From: Candidatus Brevefilum sp. | Lineage (GTDB): Bacteria; Chloroflexota; Anaerolineae; Anaerolineales; Anaerolineaceae | Direction of reading: 5' to 3' | Assembly: GCA_029210815.1 (NCBI GenBank) | Contig: JARGGB010000025.1 | Span: forward strand, 1-40,778 | DNA length: 40,778 nucleotides | Shown: piece after piece, positions 7,506-15,106 of the stretch | How the letters are laid out: each line of letters begins with the position of its first letter | Position numbering within the stretch: position 1 is the first letter of the stretch | The notes under the pieces: model-generated | Database searches by the model: none | What the model was told of the DNA's origin: nothing | The model's input: only the letters and a program-made list of their open reading frames with translations | Program-made: the position numbers and the translations under genes

Positions 7506-8975
7506 ATGCCGGAAGAAAAAAAGGTGCCTGAAAAAGCTGAGAAGGAAAATACTTCCAAAACCTCTGTAGAAGAAACCACATCACAAACCAAACACAGCAT
7601 TAAATTACGTGGAGAAAAGATCAATTATACGGTTACTACCGGAACAATCGTGCTGAAGGAAGAGGATGTTGAGGAGGGCGAAAAACAAAAAGCAAGCATT
7701 TTTTATGTCGCTTACATCAAAGATGATGGTGATTTTAATCGTCCTGTCACCTTTTCTTTCAACGGCGGGCCTGGTTCTTCCTCAGTATGGATGCATTTAG
7801 GTTTGTTAGGTCCCAAACGTGTACATATGGATGATGAAGGCATCCCAATTGGGCCACCTTATCAACTCGTTGATAACGAATTCTCACTTTTTGACGAGTC
7901 TGACCTTGTCTTTGTTGATCCGGTCAGTACGGGTTACAGCCGTCCTGTGCCCAAAGAAAAGCCCGAACAATTCCATAATGTTAAGAAAGATATTGAGATT
8001 GTGGGTGAATTCATCCGGGTTTGGACCACCCGAAATAGACGCTGGACCTCTCCCAAATTCATCATTGGGGAAAGCTATGGCACCACCCGAGCGGGAGGAC
8101 TTGCAGGTTATTTACACCAGAAGCATGGCATGTACTTGAACGGGATTATGTTTATTTCCTCAATTCTCAATTTCATCACTGCCCGGTTTAACGAAGGAAA
8201 TGATCTACCCTTCATATTGTTTCTTCCCAGCTATACCGCCTCTGCCTGGTATCATGGGAAGCTGCCTAAGGACTTGCAATCAGACCTCAATTTGGCGTTG
8301 AAAGAAGCCCGAGAATTTGCTTTGAATGAATACACCCTGGCATTGATGAAAGGTAATGACCTAAAAGGTGACGAACGGGAAAAGATAGTCCACCATTTAA
8401 CCCGCCTGACGGGGTTGTCACAGAAATATATCGAAGGGACGAATCTCAGGATCAACATCCACCGCTTCTGCAAAGAACTCCTGCGTGAAGAGGGTGAGAC
8501 AATCGGCCGTTTAGACAGCCGATATAAGGGGTTTGATCGGGACACTGTCGGTGAAGTCCACGAACTGGATCCCAGTTACGCAGCAATTTTAGGTCCCTAT
8601 ACAGCAACGATGTATGATTACCTGCGGCGTGACTTAAATTATGAGACCGATTTACCTTACGAAATTCTTAAATCACTCTATCAATCCTGGAAGTACGATA
8701 ATTATCAAAATCAATATGTCAACACGTCCGAGGATCTTCGTGTCGGTTTTCAGCTGCACCCGGGCTTAAAAGCGATTGTTTGCAATGGGTATTTTGATCT
8801 TGCGACACCATTTTTGGCAACCGAATATACTTTCAACCATATCCCACTCCCAGAGGAACAGCAAAAAAATATCAAGATGACCTATTACGAAGCAGGTCAT
8901 ATGATGTATTTGCACAAACCGTCTTTGAGCAAGCTGTCGGCAGATCTTCACGCGTTTATTAAGGATGCAATATAA
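7506..8975 (+). CDS. Serine carboxypeptidase-like peptidase, family S10
   Basis: S10 enzymes remove C-terminal residues from peptides with a Ser-Asp-His triad. The oxyanion region FNGGPGSSS (85-93), nucleophile Ser190 in GESYGT, Asp431 in NGYFDLATP and His465 in YEAGHMMY are all present in the right order. The N-terminus (about 1-35) is charged and rich in Lys, Glu and Thr, with no signal peptide or membrane segment, so the enzyme is predicted to be cytosolic or exported by an unknown route. Eukaryotic S10 enzymes are lysosomal or secreted, so this is unusual for the family as first described, though bacterial homologues exist. A GGAGG lies nine bases before the ATG. It probably helps degrade peptides. 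Confidence 0.92.
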   Translation: MPEEKKVPEKAEKENTSKTSVEETTSQTKHSIKLRGEKINYTVTTGTIVLKEEDVEEGEKQKASIFYVAYIKDDGDFNRPVTFSFNGGPGSSSVWMHLGLLGPKRVHMDDEGIPIGPPYQLVDNEFSLFDESDLVFVDPVSTGYSRPVPKEKPEQFHNVKKDIEIVGEFIRVWTTRNRRWTSPKFIIGESYGTTRAGGLAGYLHQKHGMYLNGIMFISSILNFITARFNEGNDLPFILFLPSYTASAWYHGKLPKDLQSDLNLALKEAREFALNEYTLALMKGNDLKGDEREKIVHHLTRLTGLSQKYIEGTNLRINIHRFCKELLREEGETIGRLDSRYKGFDRDTVGEVHELDPSYAAILGPYTATMYDYLRRDLNYETDLPYEILKSLYQSWKYDNYQNQYVNTSEDLRVGFQLHPGLKAIVCNGYFDLATPFLATEYTFNHIPLPEEQQKNIKMTYYEAGHMMYLHKPSLSKLSADLHAFIKDAI

Positions 8976-9033
8976 AGCTGCCAATCAACTGATTGCTGTT
9001 TAATAAAGGAAAATTCAAGCTTACAAAATAATT

Positions 9034-9975
9034 ATGTCGATATCAATTGTCATTCGCGCCAGAAATGAAGAAGATCACATTGGGAAACTTTTATTTGGCA
9101 TCATGCAGCAGACCGTCGAGGACCCTGAAATCATCCTTGTGGATTCAGGTTCAACCGATGGGACGCTTGCAGTAGCTTCACAATATCCCGTCAAAATTGT
9201 GCACATTCACCCAAAGGATTTTACATTTGGACGATCTTTGAATCATGGGATCGCAGCTGCCTCAGGGGAGTTTGTTGTTATCATCAGCGCTCATTGTTAC
9301 CCGGTCTATCCCGATTGGCTGGAGCAGCTTACAAACCCGTTGAAGGATGATACCTACGCATTAAGTTACGGCAAACAACGGGGTGGTGAGAGCAATCATT
9401 ACTCTGAACATCAAATATTCCACAAGTATTTCCCGGAAAATTCTGTATTGAAGCAAGGGCATCCTTATTCCCATAATGCCAATGCTGCAATTAAAAAATC
9501 TCTGTGGGAACAGCATCCTTATAACGAAAACCTTACAGGTCTTGAGGACCTCGCCTGGAGCAGTTGGGCGATGGAATCGGGTTACTCAATCGCCTACATT
9601 GCAGAAGCTGAGGTTATCCATCTCCATGAAGAAACCTACAAGCAGGTGCATAATCGCTATATGCGTGAGGCAATTGCAATGAAACAAATTTTACCAAACA
9701 GCAGCTTCTCATTTTGGGATTTTATTAAAAAATGGAATATGTCCATGATCAGAGATATGATGTATGCGCGGCAAAGCAGAACCTTGAAGGAGAATATTGG
9801 ATCAATCTTTATGTTTCGACTCATGCAGTACCTGGGCACATTGAAAGGCTATCGTTTTTCAGGAAAAGTTGATGCCCAACTCCATCGAAAATTTTACTAT
9901 CCACCCAATATTCTCGATGTTAAACTGCCAGAGCAGCGCCCTGTTAAGCCAATCTTCTATGATGAGGATAAGTAA
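9034..9975 (+). CDS. Family 2 glycosyltransferase
   Basis: The N-terminal GT-A fold is shown by 'SIVIRARNEE' (4-13) and VDSGSTDGT (36-44), the nucleotide-sugar binding part of GT2 enzymes. Where most GT2 enzymes have a DxD motif, this protein has SAHCYP (85-90). A catalytic-type ED pair sits at 171-172 in GLEDLAW. There is no convincing membrane segment, so it probably works at the inner face of the membrane in making a cell-surface polysaccharide or glycolipid. The sugar and acceptor are unknown. It is upstream of galK with a 73-base gap, but that closeness alone does not show a shared pathway. The start has no good ribosome-binding site. Confidence 0.88.
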   Translation: MSISIVIRARNEEDHIGKLLFGIMQQTVEDPEIILVDSGSTDGTLAVASQYPVKIVHIHPKDFTFGRSLNHGIAAASGEFVVIISAHCYPVYPDWLEQLTNPLKDDTYALSYGKQRGGESNHYSEHQIFHKYFPENSVLKQGHPYSHNANAAIKKSLWEQHPYNENLTGLEDLAWSSWAMESGYSIAYIAEAEVIHLHEETYKQVHNRYMREAIAMKQILPNSSFSFWDFIKKWNMSMIRDMMYARQSRTLKENIGSIFMFRLMQYLGTLKGYRFSGKVDAQLHRKFYYPPNILDVKLPEQRPVKPIFYDEDK

Positions 9976-10048
9976 GTTCCAATCATCTGGAAAAAGAATT
10001 GCATAATTCTGGTACAAAATCAAAGAGAGCGTCTGTCAATAAACAGCC

Positions 10049-11197
10049 ATGGAAGACATATTAAAAGAAAAAGTAGGAAAGAAATTTCGCAATTTATTTG
10101 GTGCGGACCCTGAATTTTTAGTTTTTGCTCCCGGTCGGGTTAACCTGATTGGTGAACACACCGATTATTCAGATGGCTTTGTGCTCCCCTTCGCGATCAA
10201 TTTGGGAATCGTCCTTGCGTTTTCACCAACTAATAATGACCAAATTGATATACATGCCATAGACTTCGACCAATTATTCAGCCAAAAGTTATCAAAAAAT
10301 TCAAAAGGTCCTGCTGATTGGACTGCCTACATTAAAGGCGTAATCTGGGCTTTAAAAAGTCAGATTGTCCAACTCAAAGGCTTCCAGGGCGTTGTGGCTG
10401 GTAACCTGCCAATTGGTGCAGGATTATCATCATCTGCTGCCCTGGAAGTAGTTGCGGCAAAAGCACTTTGCGCCTCAAGTGATATGGATATTTCAAGTCC
10501 AAAATTGGCTCAAATTTGCCAGCGTGCTGAGCGTGGATGGGTCGGTGTCAATGTTGGCATCATGGACCAATTAATATCTGCCTGCGGAAAACGTGGTCAT
10601 GCTGTTAAACTTGACTGCAGAACCCTTGACACGGAATATGTTCTTATTCCTGATGGAATTTGTTTTATTGTCCTTGATACCAATACCCGCAGAGAATTAA
10701 GTCATTCAGCGTATAACAAACGGTCTGAAGAAGTCGAATGGGCTGCGCAAATCTTGAAAGTACGAGCGCTTCGTGATGCATCCCTTTCTATGTTGATAAA
10801 AGAAAAGGATAAATTCCCCTCCACAATTTACCGACGAGCCAGGCATGTCATTTCCGAAAATGATCGCGTTCATGCATTTGTTAACGCCATGAAAAACCAT
10901 GATCTCCAAAAAATGGGGCATCTGCTCAATGAAAGCCACATAAGTTTGCGTGACGATTTTGAAGTGTCCAGCGAGGAATTGAACATCATCGTTGATATTG
11001 CAATAGCGCAGCCAGGTTGTTATGGTGCAAGGATGGCTGGCGCAGGTTTTGGCGGTTGTGCATTAGCAATGGTAAATGAACGCTTTCTGGATGATTTTAT
11101 TCATAAAGTTCAACATGAATATAAAAAACAAACAAATATCGAGCCGCACATCTTCAGCGTTAAAAGTTCAGATGGCGTTTACCTGGTCGGTTCGTAG
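10049..11197 (+). CDS. galK: Galactokinase
   Basis: Galactokinase phosphorylates alpha-D-galactose at C1 with ATP, the first committed step of the Leloir pathway. The 382-residue GHMP kinase has the galactokinase signature GRVNLIGEHTDYSDGFVLP (29-47), the ATP-binding LPIGAGLSSSAAL (120-132), the catalytic Asp173 in GIMDQ, and the C-terminal GARMAGAGFGGCAL. All active-site residues I can place are kept. No galT, galE or sugar transporter is next to it. The ATG lacks a clear Shine-Dalgarno sequence. Closely related GHMP kinases for other sugars are possible, but the galactokinase signature argues for galactose. Confidence 0.95.
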   Translation: MEDILKEKVGKKFRNLFGADPEFLVFAPGRVNLIGEHTDYSDGFVLPFAINLGIVLAFSPTNNDQIDIHAIDFDQLFSQKLSKNSKGPADWTAYIKGVIWALKSQIVQLKGFQGVVAGNLPIGAGLSSSAALEVVAAKALCASSDMDISSPKLAQICQRAERGWVGVNVGIMDQLISACGKRGHAVKLDCRTLDTEYVLIPDGICFIVLDTNTRRELSHSAYNKRSEEVEWAAQILKVRALRDASLSMLIKEKDKFPSTIYRRARHVISENDRVHAFVNAMKNHDLQKMGHLLNESHISLRDDFEVSSEELNIIVDIAIAQPGCYGARMAGAGFGGCALAMVNERFLDDFIHKVQHEYKKQTNIEPHIFSVKSSDGVYLVGS

Positions 11198-11356
11198 AAT
11201 AATACTTGACCATGAATCAACTGTTGATAGACAAAACCAATATGGCGGCGAAACTCATGTGAATGGTCAGTTACCGCATTTTTGGGGATTATTGAAGGTT
11301 TTTCGCGACTTTTTCTCACTCATATCGTATGTTATGTTAAGAGAAAAGGAGAAAAA

Positions 11357-11557
11357 ATGGTCAATTCAAGTAATAAGTTAAGGCGTTCAAGAAGAAACCG
11401 AGTGATTGCTGGTGTTTGCGGCGGTTTAGGTGAATTTTTCGGAATCAGTGCTTTTTGGTTCCGGTTATTATTTCTAATTCTCCTGCTGCCTGGCGCCTTA
11501 CCCGGAATAGTTCCCTACTTCATTATGTGGATAATTATTCCTAAAGCCTCACGGTAA
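11357..11557 (+). CDS. Small PspC-domain membrane protein
   Basis: The 66-residue protein has a basic N-terminus (KLRRSRRNRVIAGVCGGLGE), the hallmark of PspC domains, and one hydrophobic segment of about 25 residues ending in 'IMWIIIPKASR'. PspC proteins are linked to the phage-shock envelope stress response in enterobacteria, but stand-alone short forms are widespread and their role is mostly unknown. The start at 11357 is chosen because AAAGGAG lies five bases before it; a longer frame from TTG 11282 has no such site. It is closed by the hairpin at 11582. No pspA, pspB or pspF is nearby. Confidence 0.88.
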   Translation: MVNSSNKLRRSRRNRVIAGVCGGLGEFFGISAFWFRLLFLILLLPGALPGIVPYFIMWIIIPKASR

Positions 11558-11581
11558 TTTGGAAAAACAAAGATAGATACC

Positions 11582-11608
11582 AAAAAATGCGGATATTCCG
11601 CATTTTTT
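11582..11608. terminator. Bidirectional terminator between the PspC gene and the antiporter gene
   Basis: A perfect 12-bp inverted repeat with a 3-base loop has A-tracts and T-tracts at its ends (AAAAAATGCGGA / TCCGCATTTTTT). It lies between two convergent genes and can stop transcription from both sides. Confidence 0.88.
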
Positions 11609-11634
11609 AATTTCTTAAACTGTGTGACTTAAAT

Positions 11635-12669
11635 TTAATCAACTGAAAAGAAAATCATTCGGAAAGTGATGTAAATAAAATAGAGGGCGATCAGGTAGTA
11701 AGCACCCCATTTTCCTAATTTTCCTTTGCTAAACCAGAGGATCATCCACAAAATCGCACCTGTTACAGTCTCCCAGGGAAGGTCCCAGAAAACCAGGGGG
11801 CCAGGCACCCAATAACGGCTGATGATGGCACCGCCGCCAATAGCAACCAGGGGATTGGTAATGTTGCTGCCAACGAGTGTTCCTAAAGAAATGCCGCTGT
11901 CACCGTGGCGCACACCTGAAATTGCAGTGATCAGTTCTGGCAGTGCAGAAGCAACACCAAGGGTCATCACACCGATGAGAGATCCACCGATACCCGTGCG
12001 AGCCACGACCACTTCCGTTGCCTGTAAGGCAATCATTGCGCTGCCTACGGTTAATAATAATGCAAAAAGGGCAATAAATGCGTCTCGCCAGGCTTCTTTG
12101 CTGTTTTGTGGTACACCTTCGGGAGTCTCTCCTTCTTCACTAAATCCATGGTCTTCTTCTTTGTAATGCTTCCGTTCATCAGCATAAAGGTAGTACATGT
12201 AAGCTATAAATGTACCAAACAAGATCAATCCATCAACGCGAGAATAAATGCCATCCACACCCAACACTATACACATGATGGTGGTGACAATCATCGGGAT
12301 CATGCTTTTCCATAAGAAATACCTTTTAAAGTGCAAACCGCCAGCCATTAAAACTACAATTGCCATAATTAATGTTTGCTGTACAACATCTGAGCCAATA
12401 TTTGCACCTAACACGACAGCTGAACTGACTTCGAAATCCAGAGCACCACTTAGGATTCCAAAAGATGCTGTGTAATGCGCGGCAATTTCTGGAATGCTGG
12501 TTGCTAAAGAGACAACAGTCACGCCCATAAATGTTGTTGAAAGCCGAAAATAACCAGCTAAACCAGTTAGTTTCTTGACCGCAACATTTGAGCTCAAAAC
12601 TAATGCAGCAATTGAAATGGTGCCAAATAAAATCAACAGCCCTAAACTATCAGCTAAAAAATCAAACAT
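11635..12669 (-). CDS. Calcium/sodium antiporter family (CaCA, CaxA/YrbG-like) membrane protein
   Basis: The protein is a polytopic inner-membrane cation/cation exchanger with two alpha-repeats facing opposite ways. Repeat 1 has SLATSIPEIAAH (54-65) and VVLGANIGSD (85-94). Repeat 2 has GVASALPELITAISG (238-252) and LVGSNITNP (265-273). The paired acidic residues of the 'S-x-P-E' motifs bind cations. A hydrophilic acidic loop (about 164-192) separates the halves. The length of 344 is typical. The exported ion could be Ca2+ or another divalent cation; sequence alone does not decide. The ribosome-binding site GAGAGG is eight bases before the ATG. The gene has a leader of about 218 nt with a consensus promoter and an internal terminator, so it is likely controlled by attenuation. 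Confidence 0.9.
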   Translation of the reverse strand: MFDFLADSLGLLILFGTISIAALVLSSNVAVKKLTGLAGYFRLSTTFMGVTVVSLATSIPEIAAHYTASFGILSGALDFEVSSAVVLGANIGSDVVQQTLIMAIVVLMAGGLHFKRYFLWKSMIPMIVTTIMCIVLGVDGIYSRVDGLILFGTFIAYMYYLYADERKHYKEEDHGFSEEGETPEGVPQNSKEAWRDAFIALFALLLTVGSAMIALQATEVVVARTGIGGSLIGVMTLGVASALPELITAISGVRHGDSGISLGTLVGSNITNPLVAIGGGAIISRYWVPGPLVFWDLPWETVTGAILWMILWFSKGKLGKWGAYYLIALYFIYITFRMIFFSVD

Positions 12670-12710
12670 TTTTTATGCCTCTCACGCTCTTTATAATAAA
12701 TTTTTCCAAA

Positions 12711-12743
12711 CAAAAATCAGGGTCACAGAACCGTGACCCTGAT
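12711..12743 (-). terminator. Intrinsic terminator inside the antiporter 5' leader
   Basis: The minus strand forms a perfect 11-bp stem (ATCAGGGTCAC / GTGACCCTGAT) with a 6-base loop, followed by a run of T residues broken by one G and then three more T. It lies about 45 bases before the antiporter ATG and downstream of its promoter. It can therefore cut the transcript short before the gene. It is not placed to end any known upstream gene. Confidence 0.8.
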
Positions 12744-12887
12744 CATTTTTGATAAACCCAATTTCAAGGATTGTTCTGTGTGCGATTTTAGCCCTGAAGT
12801 TTCCCTTCAGGGTCATCTTGCACAGGCGCCTGGTACTCTTGAAATTTATCTAATAACATAATTTTTTATAATATATTTAGTTAATGC
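12711..12887 (-). ncRNA. Candidate riboswitch or attenuator leader of the antiporter gene
   Basis: On the minus strand the leader can fold as follows. A closing stem pairs 12850-12838 with 12768-12751 (9 bp, then 4 bp across a 5-base bulge). An inner 5-bp stem pairs 12824-12820 with 12783-12779. Inside it is an 8-bp hairpin (12812-12805 with 12799-12792, CCCTGAAG / CTTCAGGG, loop of 5). Then comes the terminator at 12743-12716. Segment 12815-12807 (TGACCCTGA) can instead pair perfectly with the terminator's upstream arm at 12742-12734, which would prevent termination. This is the form of a ligand-sensing switch that acts on transcription. I compared it from memory with the yybP-ykoY, M-box, fluoride, c-di-AMP and NiCo classes and saw no match. 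The ligand is unknown; a divalent cation would suit the gene. Confidence 0.6.
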
Positions 12888-12893
12888 GAAATG

Positions 12894-12922
12894 ATTATAA
12901 TCCGCATAATACATCGTGTCAA
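12894..12922 (-). promoter_or_regulatory. Consensus sigma-70 promoter of the antiporter gene
   Basis: The minus strand has TTGACA at 12922-12917, a 17-base spacer and TATAAT at 12899-12894. Both hexamers are perfect and the spacing is ideal. The predicted start point is near 12887, which gives an untranslated leader of about 218 nt. Confidence 0.85.
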
Positions 12923-13124
12923 TGAAAAATTGAATAACAAAAGATTAACGTTATTGAACTTTACACTTTTTCGTTGAAAAAAAATTACAATCCAAGGCTG
13001 AAAATATCAACAAGAAATTGACTATTCTACCTTTAACATCTGGTGTAATATTCACTGTAGGTCTAAGATTTTTTGCCGGTAGAATGAATTAGTGAATCAA
13101 AGAAGATATAAAAGGAAATAATTG

Positions 13125-14105
13125 ATGGCACTAAAAGTTCATTTTTATCGATTTGGCTTTCTGGACTATTCAAAGGAATTCAATTCATTGATAGATGCGG
13201 ATATCATATTCTCGCAAGGAAGTGACATCCCGCCTGGCGCTGATTATGAAGTGCTAGTTCACCCACGCCCTTCAAAAGATTGGTTGGATGCAAGTCCCAA
13301 TCTGAAAGCTGTTGTTGTACCCTGGGCAGGCATTCCAGAAGAGACCCGTGAAATTCTCTCTGGTTACCCAGATATCAGCCTACACAACCTGCATCATAAC
13401 AATTTTAACACTGCCGAGCTGGGTTTTGCCCTTCTGTTGGCAGCAGCAAAATATCTTGTTCCCCTTGATCAGAAATTGCGTGCAAACGATTGGCGACCAA
13501 GGTACGAGGCACAAAAAGCCATCATGCTCCGAGGTCGAACAGCCCTGATTTTGGGTTTTGGCGAAATCGGTCAAGCCCTGGCAGCCTACTGCACAGGTTT
13601 GGGTATGAAAGTAATTGCAACTAAAAAACACCCGGAATCCTATTCTGGCGAATTAAACGTTGATATTTACAGTAATGACAAACTTGCCGAATTGCTACCC
13701 AAAGCCGATGTCTTGTTGATTGCCTTGCCATTAACGGAAGAAACCGAAGATTTGATTGGTGAAGAAGAAATTACGCTTATGCCAGAAGGAAGTATCCTGA
13801 TCAACATTGGACGGGGACCAATTGTCAATCAACACGCCCTGTATAATGCTCTCAAATCCGGGCACTTACACAGTGCGGGGAGCGATGTTTGGTATAACTA
13901 CCCAAAATCAAAGGAGGAGCGAGAAAACACACCGCCAGCCGACCTACCGTTCGGTGAACTTGAAAATTTCGTCCTCAGTCCGCATCGCGGCGGAATGGTA
14001 AAAGAAGTTGAAATTCAACGGGCAAAAGCATTGGCAAACCTTCTCAATTCTGCAAGCCGAGGTGAACCCATTCCAAATAAAGTAGACATTGAGGCTGGCT
14101 ACTAG
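13125..14105 (+). CDS. D-2-hydroxyacid dehydrogenase family protein
   Basis: The enzyme belongs to the NAD(P)-dependent D-isomer-specific 2-hydroxyacid dehydrogenases, which interconvert 2-oxoacids and D-2-hydroxyacids. The Rossmann motif is GFGEIG (144-149). The catalytic Arg230 in NIGRGP and His287 in SPHRGG are present. The catalytic Glu, expected 29 residues after the Arg in DVYEGE-type motifs, is replaced by Tyr259 within SDVWYNYP. The substrate is therefore hard to predict. The ATG at 13125 has AAAAGGA about nine bases upstream, better than the TTG just before it. The alpha/beta hydrolase gene follows after 42 bases with a near-identical ribosome-binding region, so the two are probably one operon. 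Confidence 0.88.
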   Translation: MALKVHFYRFGFLDYSKEFNSLIDADIIFSQGSDIPPGADYEVLVHPRPSKDWLDASPNLKAVVVPWAGIPEETREILSGYPDISLHNLHHNNFNTAELGFALLLAAAKYLVPLDQKLRANDWRPRYEAQKAIMLRGRTALILGFGEIGQALAAYCTGLGMKVIATKKHPESYSGELNVDIYSNDKLAELLPKADVLLIALPLTEETEDLIGEEEITLMPEGSILINIGRGPIVNQHALYNALKSGHLHSAGSDVWYNYPKSKEERENTPPADLPFGELENFVLSPHRGGMVKEVEIQRAKALANLLNSASRGEPIPNKVDIEAGY

Positions 14106-14147
14106 TAACCATTGAACATGTTAAGTATGTCAAAAGGAACATCATTG

Positions 14148-15059
14148 ATGAAATATGAAAAATATCAAAGCCCAATGGAAGCCTGGCCAGCGATTAAATC
14201 GCTTGGGAAAAAAGTATTTCTTAAGAAAAACCAGCTAAATCTTTTTTATTATGAAGCTGGGATTGGCAACCTAAATCATATGCTTATGATCCATGGCCTG
14301 GGGGATGAAGCTGACACCTGGCGTCATGTGATCAATCCTCTCGCACGGGATCATCATGTATTAGCGGTGGATTTACCTGGGTTTGGCCGCTCCGATAAAA
14401 TTGATCGTGAATATTCACCGCAATTTTTTATTGATACCCTGCATGAATTTTTGACAATCCTTGATATCAAGAAGGCTTTTTTGATGGGGAGTTCACTGGG
14501 TGGAATGCTTGCGCAGGGATACGCAGTAGAACATCCAGAACAAATCGCGGGACTTATTCTTGTGGGAGGGTCGCTAATTCAGGAAGAAGCTAGCATTGAT
14601 TTGAGTTTGAAGTTGATGCAAATCCCATTGTTGGGCAAATGGCTGTACACAAGACTGCGTAAAAATCCAGGGGGCGCATTTGATTCCATGCGTAATGTTT
14701 ATCACGACCTGGACGCCATGCCCCAAAAAGACAAGGATTTTTTGTATAAGCGGGTTAATCAACGCGTATGGAGTGATGGACAGCGACATGCTTACTTTTC
14801 CACGCTGAGGGCTATGACCAAATGGGTTAAGAAGTCTCAAAAGGGATTAGCAGAAAAGCTCAGCTTGCACAATTTCCCCACCCTGATTATTCGCGGTGAA
14901 TTTGACGCCTTGTTTTCTGAAAATTATGCTGATTCACTGATACAAGCACAGGCGAATGCTGCAAAAGTAGTGGTTCAAGAATCGGGGCACCTACCCCATC
15001 AAGAGACCCCAACAGCATTTCTCGATGCAGTTTTGGTGTGGGAGAAAGACCAAATTTAA
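14148..15059 (+). CDS. Alpha/beta-fold hydrolase
   Basis: The 303-residue protein has an alpha/beta-hydrolase core with 'MLMIHGLGDEADTW' (oxyanion region, about 45-58), nucleophile Ser116 in GSSLGG, Asp253 in RGEFDALF and His281 in SGHLPHQE. The triad is complete. There is no signal peptide, so it is cytosolic. Esterase, lipase or C-C hydrolase activity is possible; the substrate is unknown. Three earlier in-frame starts exist (14112, 14118, 14127). The ATG at 14148 is chosen because AAAAGG stands ten bases before it, in the same arrangement as the preceding dehydrogenase gene. The pair may act on one pathway, but the sequence does not say which. Confidence 0.87.
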   Translation: MKYEKYQSPMEAWPAIKSLGKKVFLKKNQLNLFYYEAGIGNLNHMLMIHGLGDEADTWRHVINPLARDHHVLAVDLPGFGRSDKIDREYSPQFFIDTLHEFLTILDIKKAFLMGSSLGGMLAQGYAVEHPEQIAGLILVGGSLIQEEASIDLSLKLMQIPLLGKWLYTRLRKNPGGAFDSMRNVYHDLDAMPQKDKDFLYKRVNQRVWSDGQRHAYFSTLRAMTKWVKKSQKGLAEKLSLHNFPTLIIRGEFDALFSENYADSLIQAQANAAKVVVQESGHLPHQETPTAFLDAVLVWEKDQI

Positions 15060-15061
15060 AT

Positions 15062-15092
15062 AAAAAAAAGAGCGGCGATTTTGAACCGCTCT
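15062..15092 (-). terminator. Intrinsic terminator of bfr
   Basis: On the minus strand a 7-bp stem (AGAGCGG / CCGCTCT) with a 10-base loop is followed by eight T residues, 14 bases after the bacterioferritin stop. Read on the plus strand there is no proper T-tract, so it mainly serves the minus-strand gene. Confidence 0.8.
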
Positions 15093-15106
15093 ATCTTCTA
15101 CAATAA

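Larger units (their letters stand above)
12670..13124. other. Divergent region between antiporter and dehydrogenase genes
   Basis: About 455 bases lie between the two divergent start codons. The left half is the structured antiporter leader and its promoter. The right half (12923-13124) is AT-rich and must hold the dehydrogenase promoter; TAATAT near 13046 is a possible -10 box, but no good -35 pairs with it. No open frame of note is present. Confidence 0.5.

Noticed and set aside
11822-12166. 114-codon plus-strand frame
   Set aside because: It is antisense to the antiporter, has low-complexity composition and no start signals.
12716-12743. Hairpin read as a plus-strand terminator
   Set aside because: No plus-strand gene ends upstream of it, while on the minus strand it falls inside a leader after a perfect promoter, which is the more sensible reading.
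12825-12834. Perfect 10-base palindrome CAGGCGCCTG as a regulator binding site
   Set aside because: It lies downstream of the predicted start point within the structured leader, so an RNA role is at least as likely; no second copy supports an operator.
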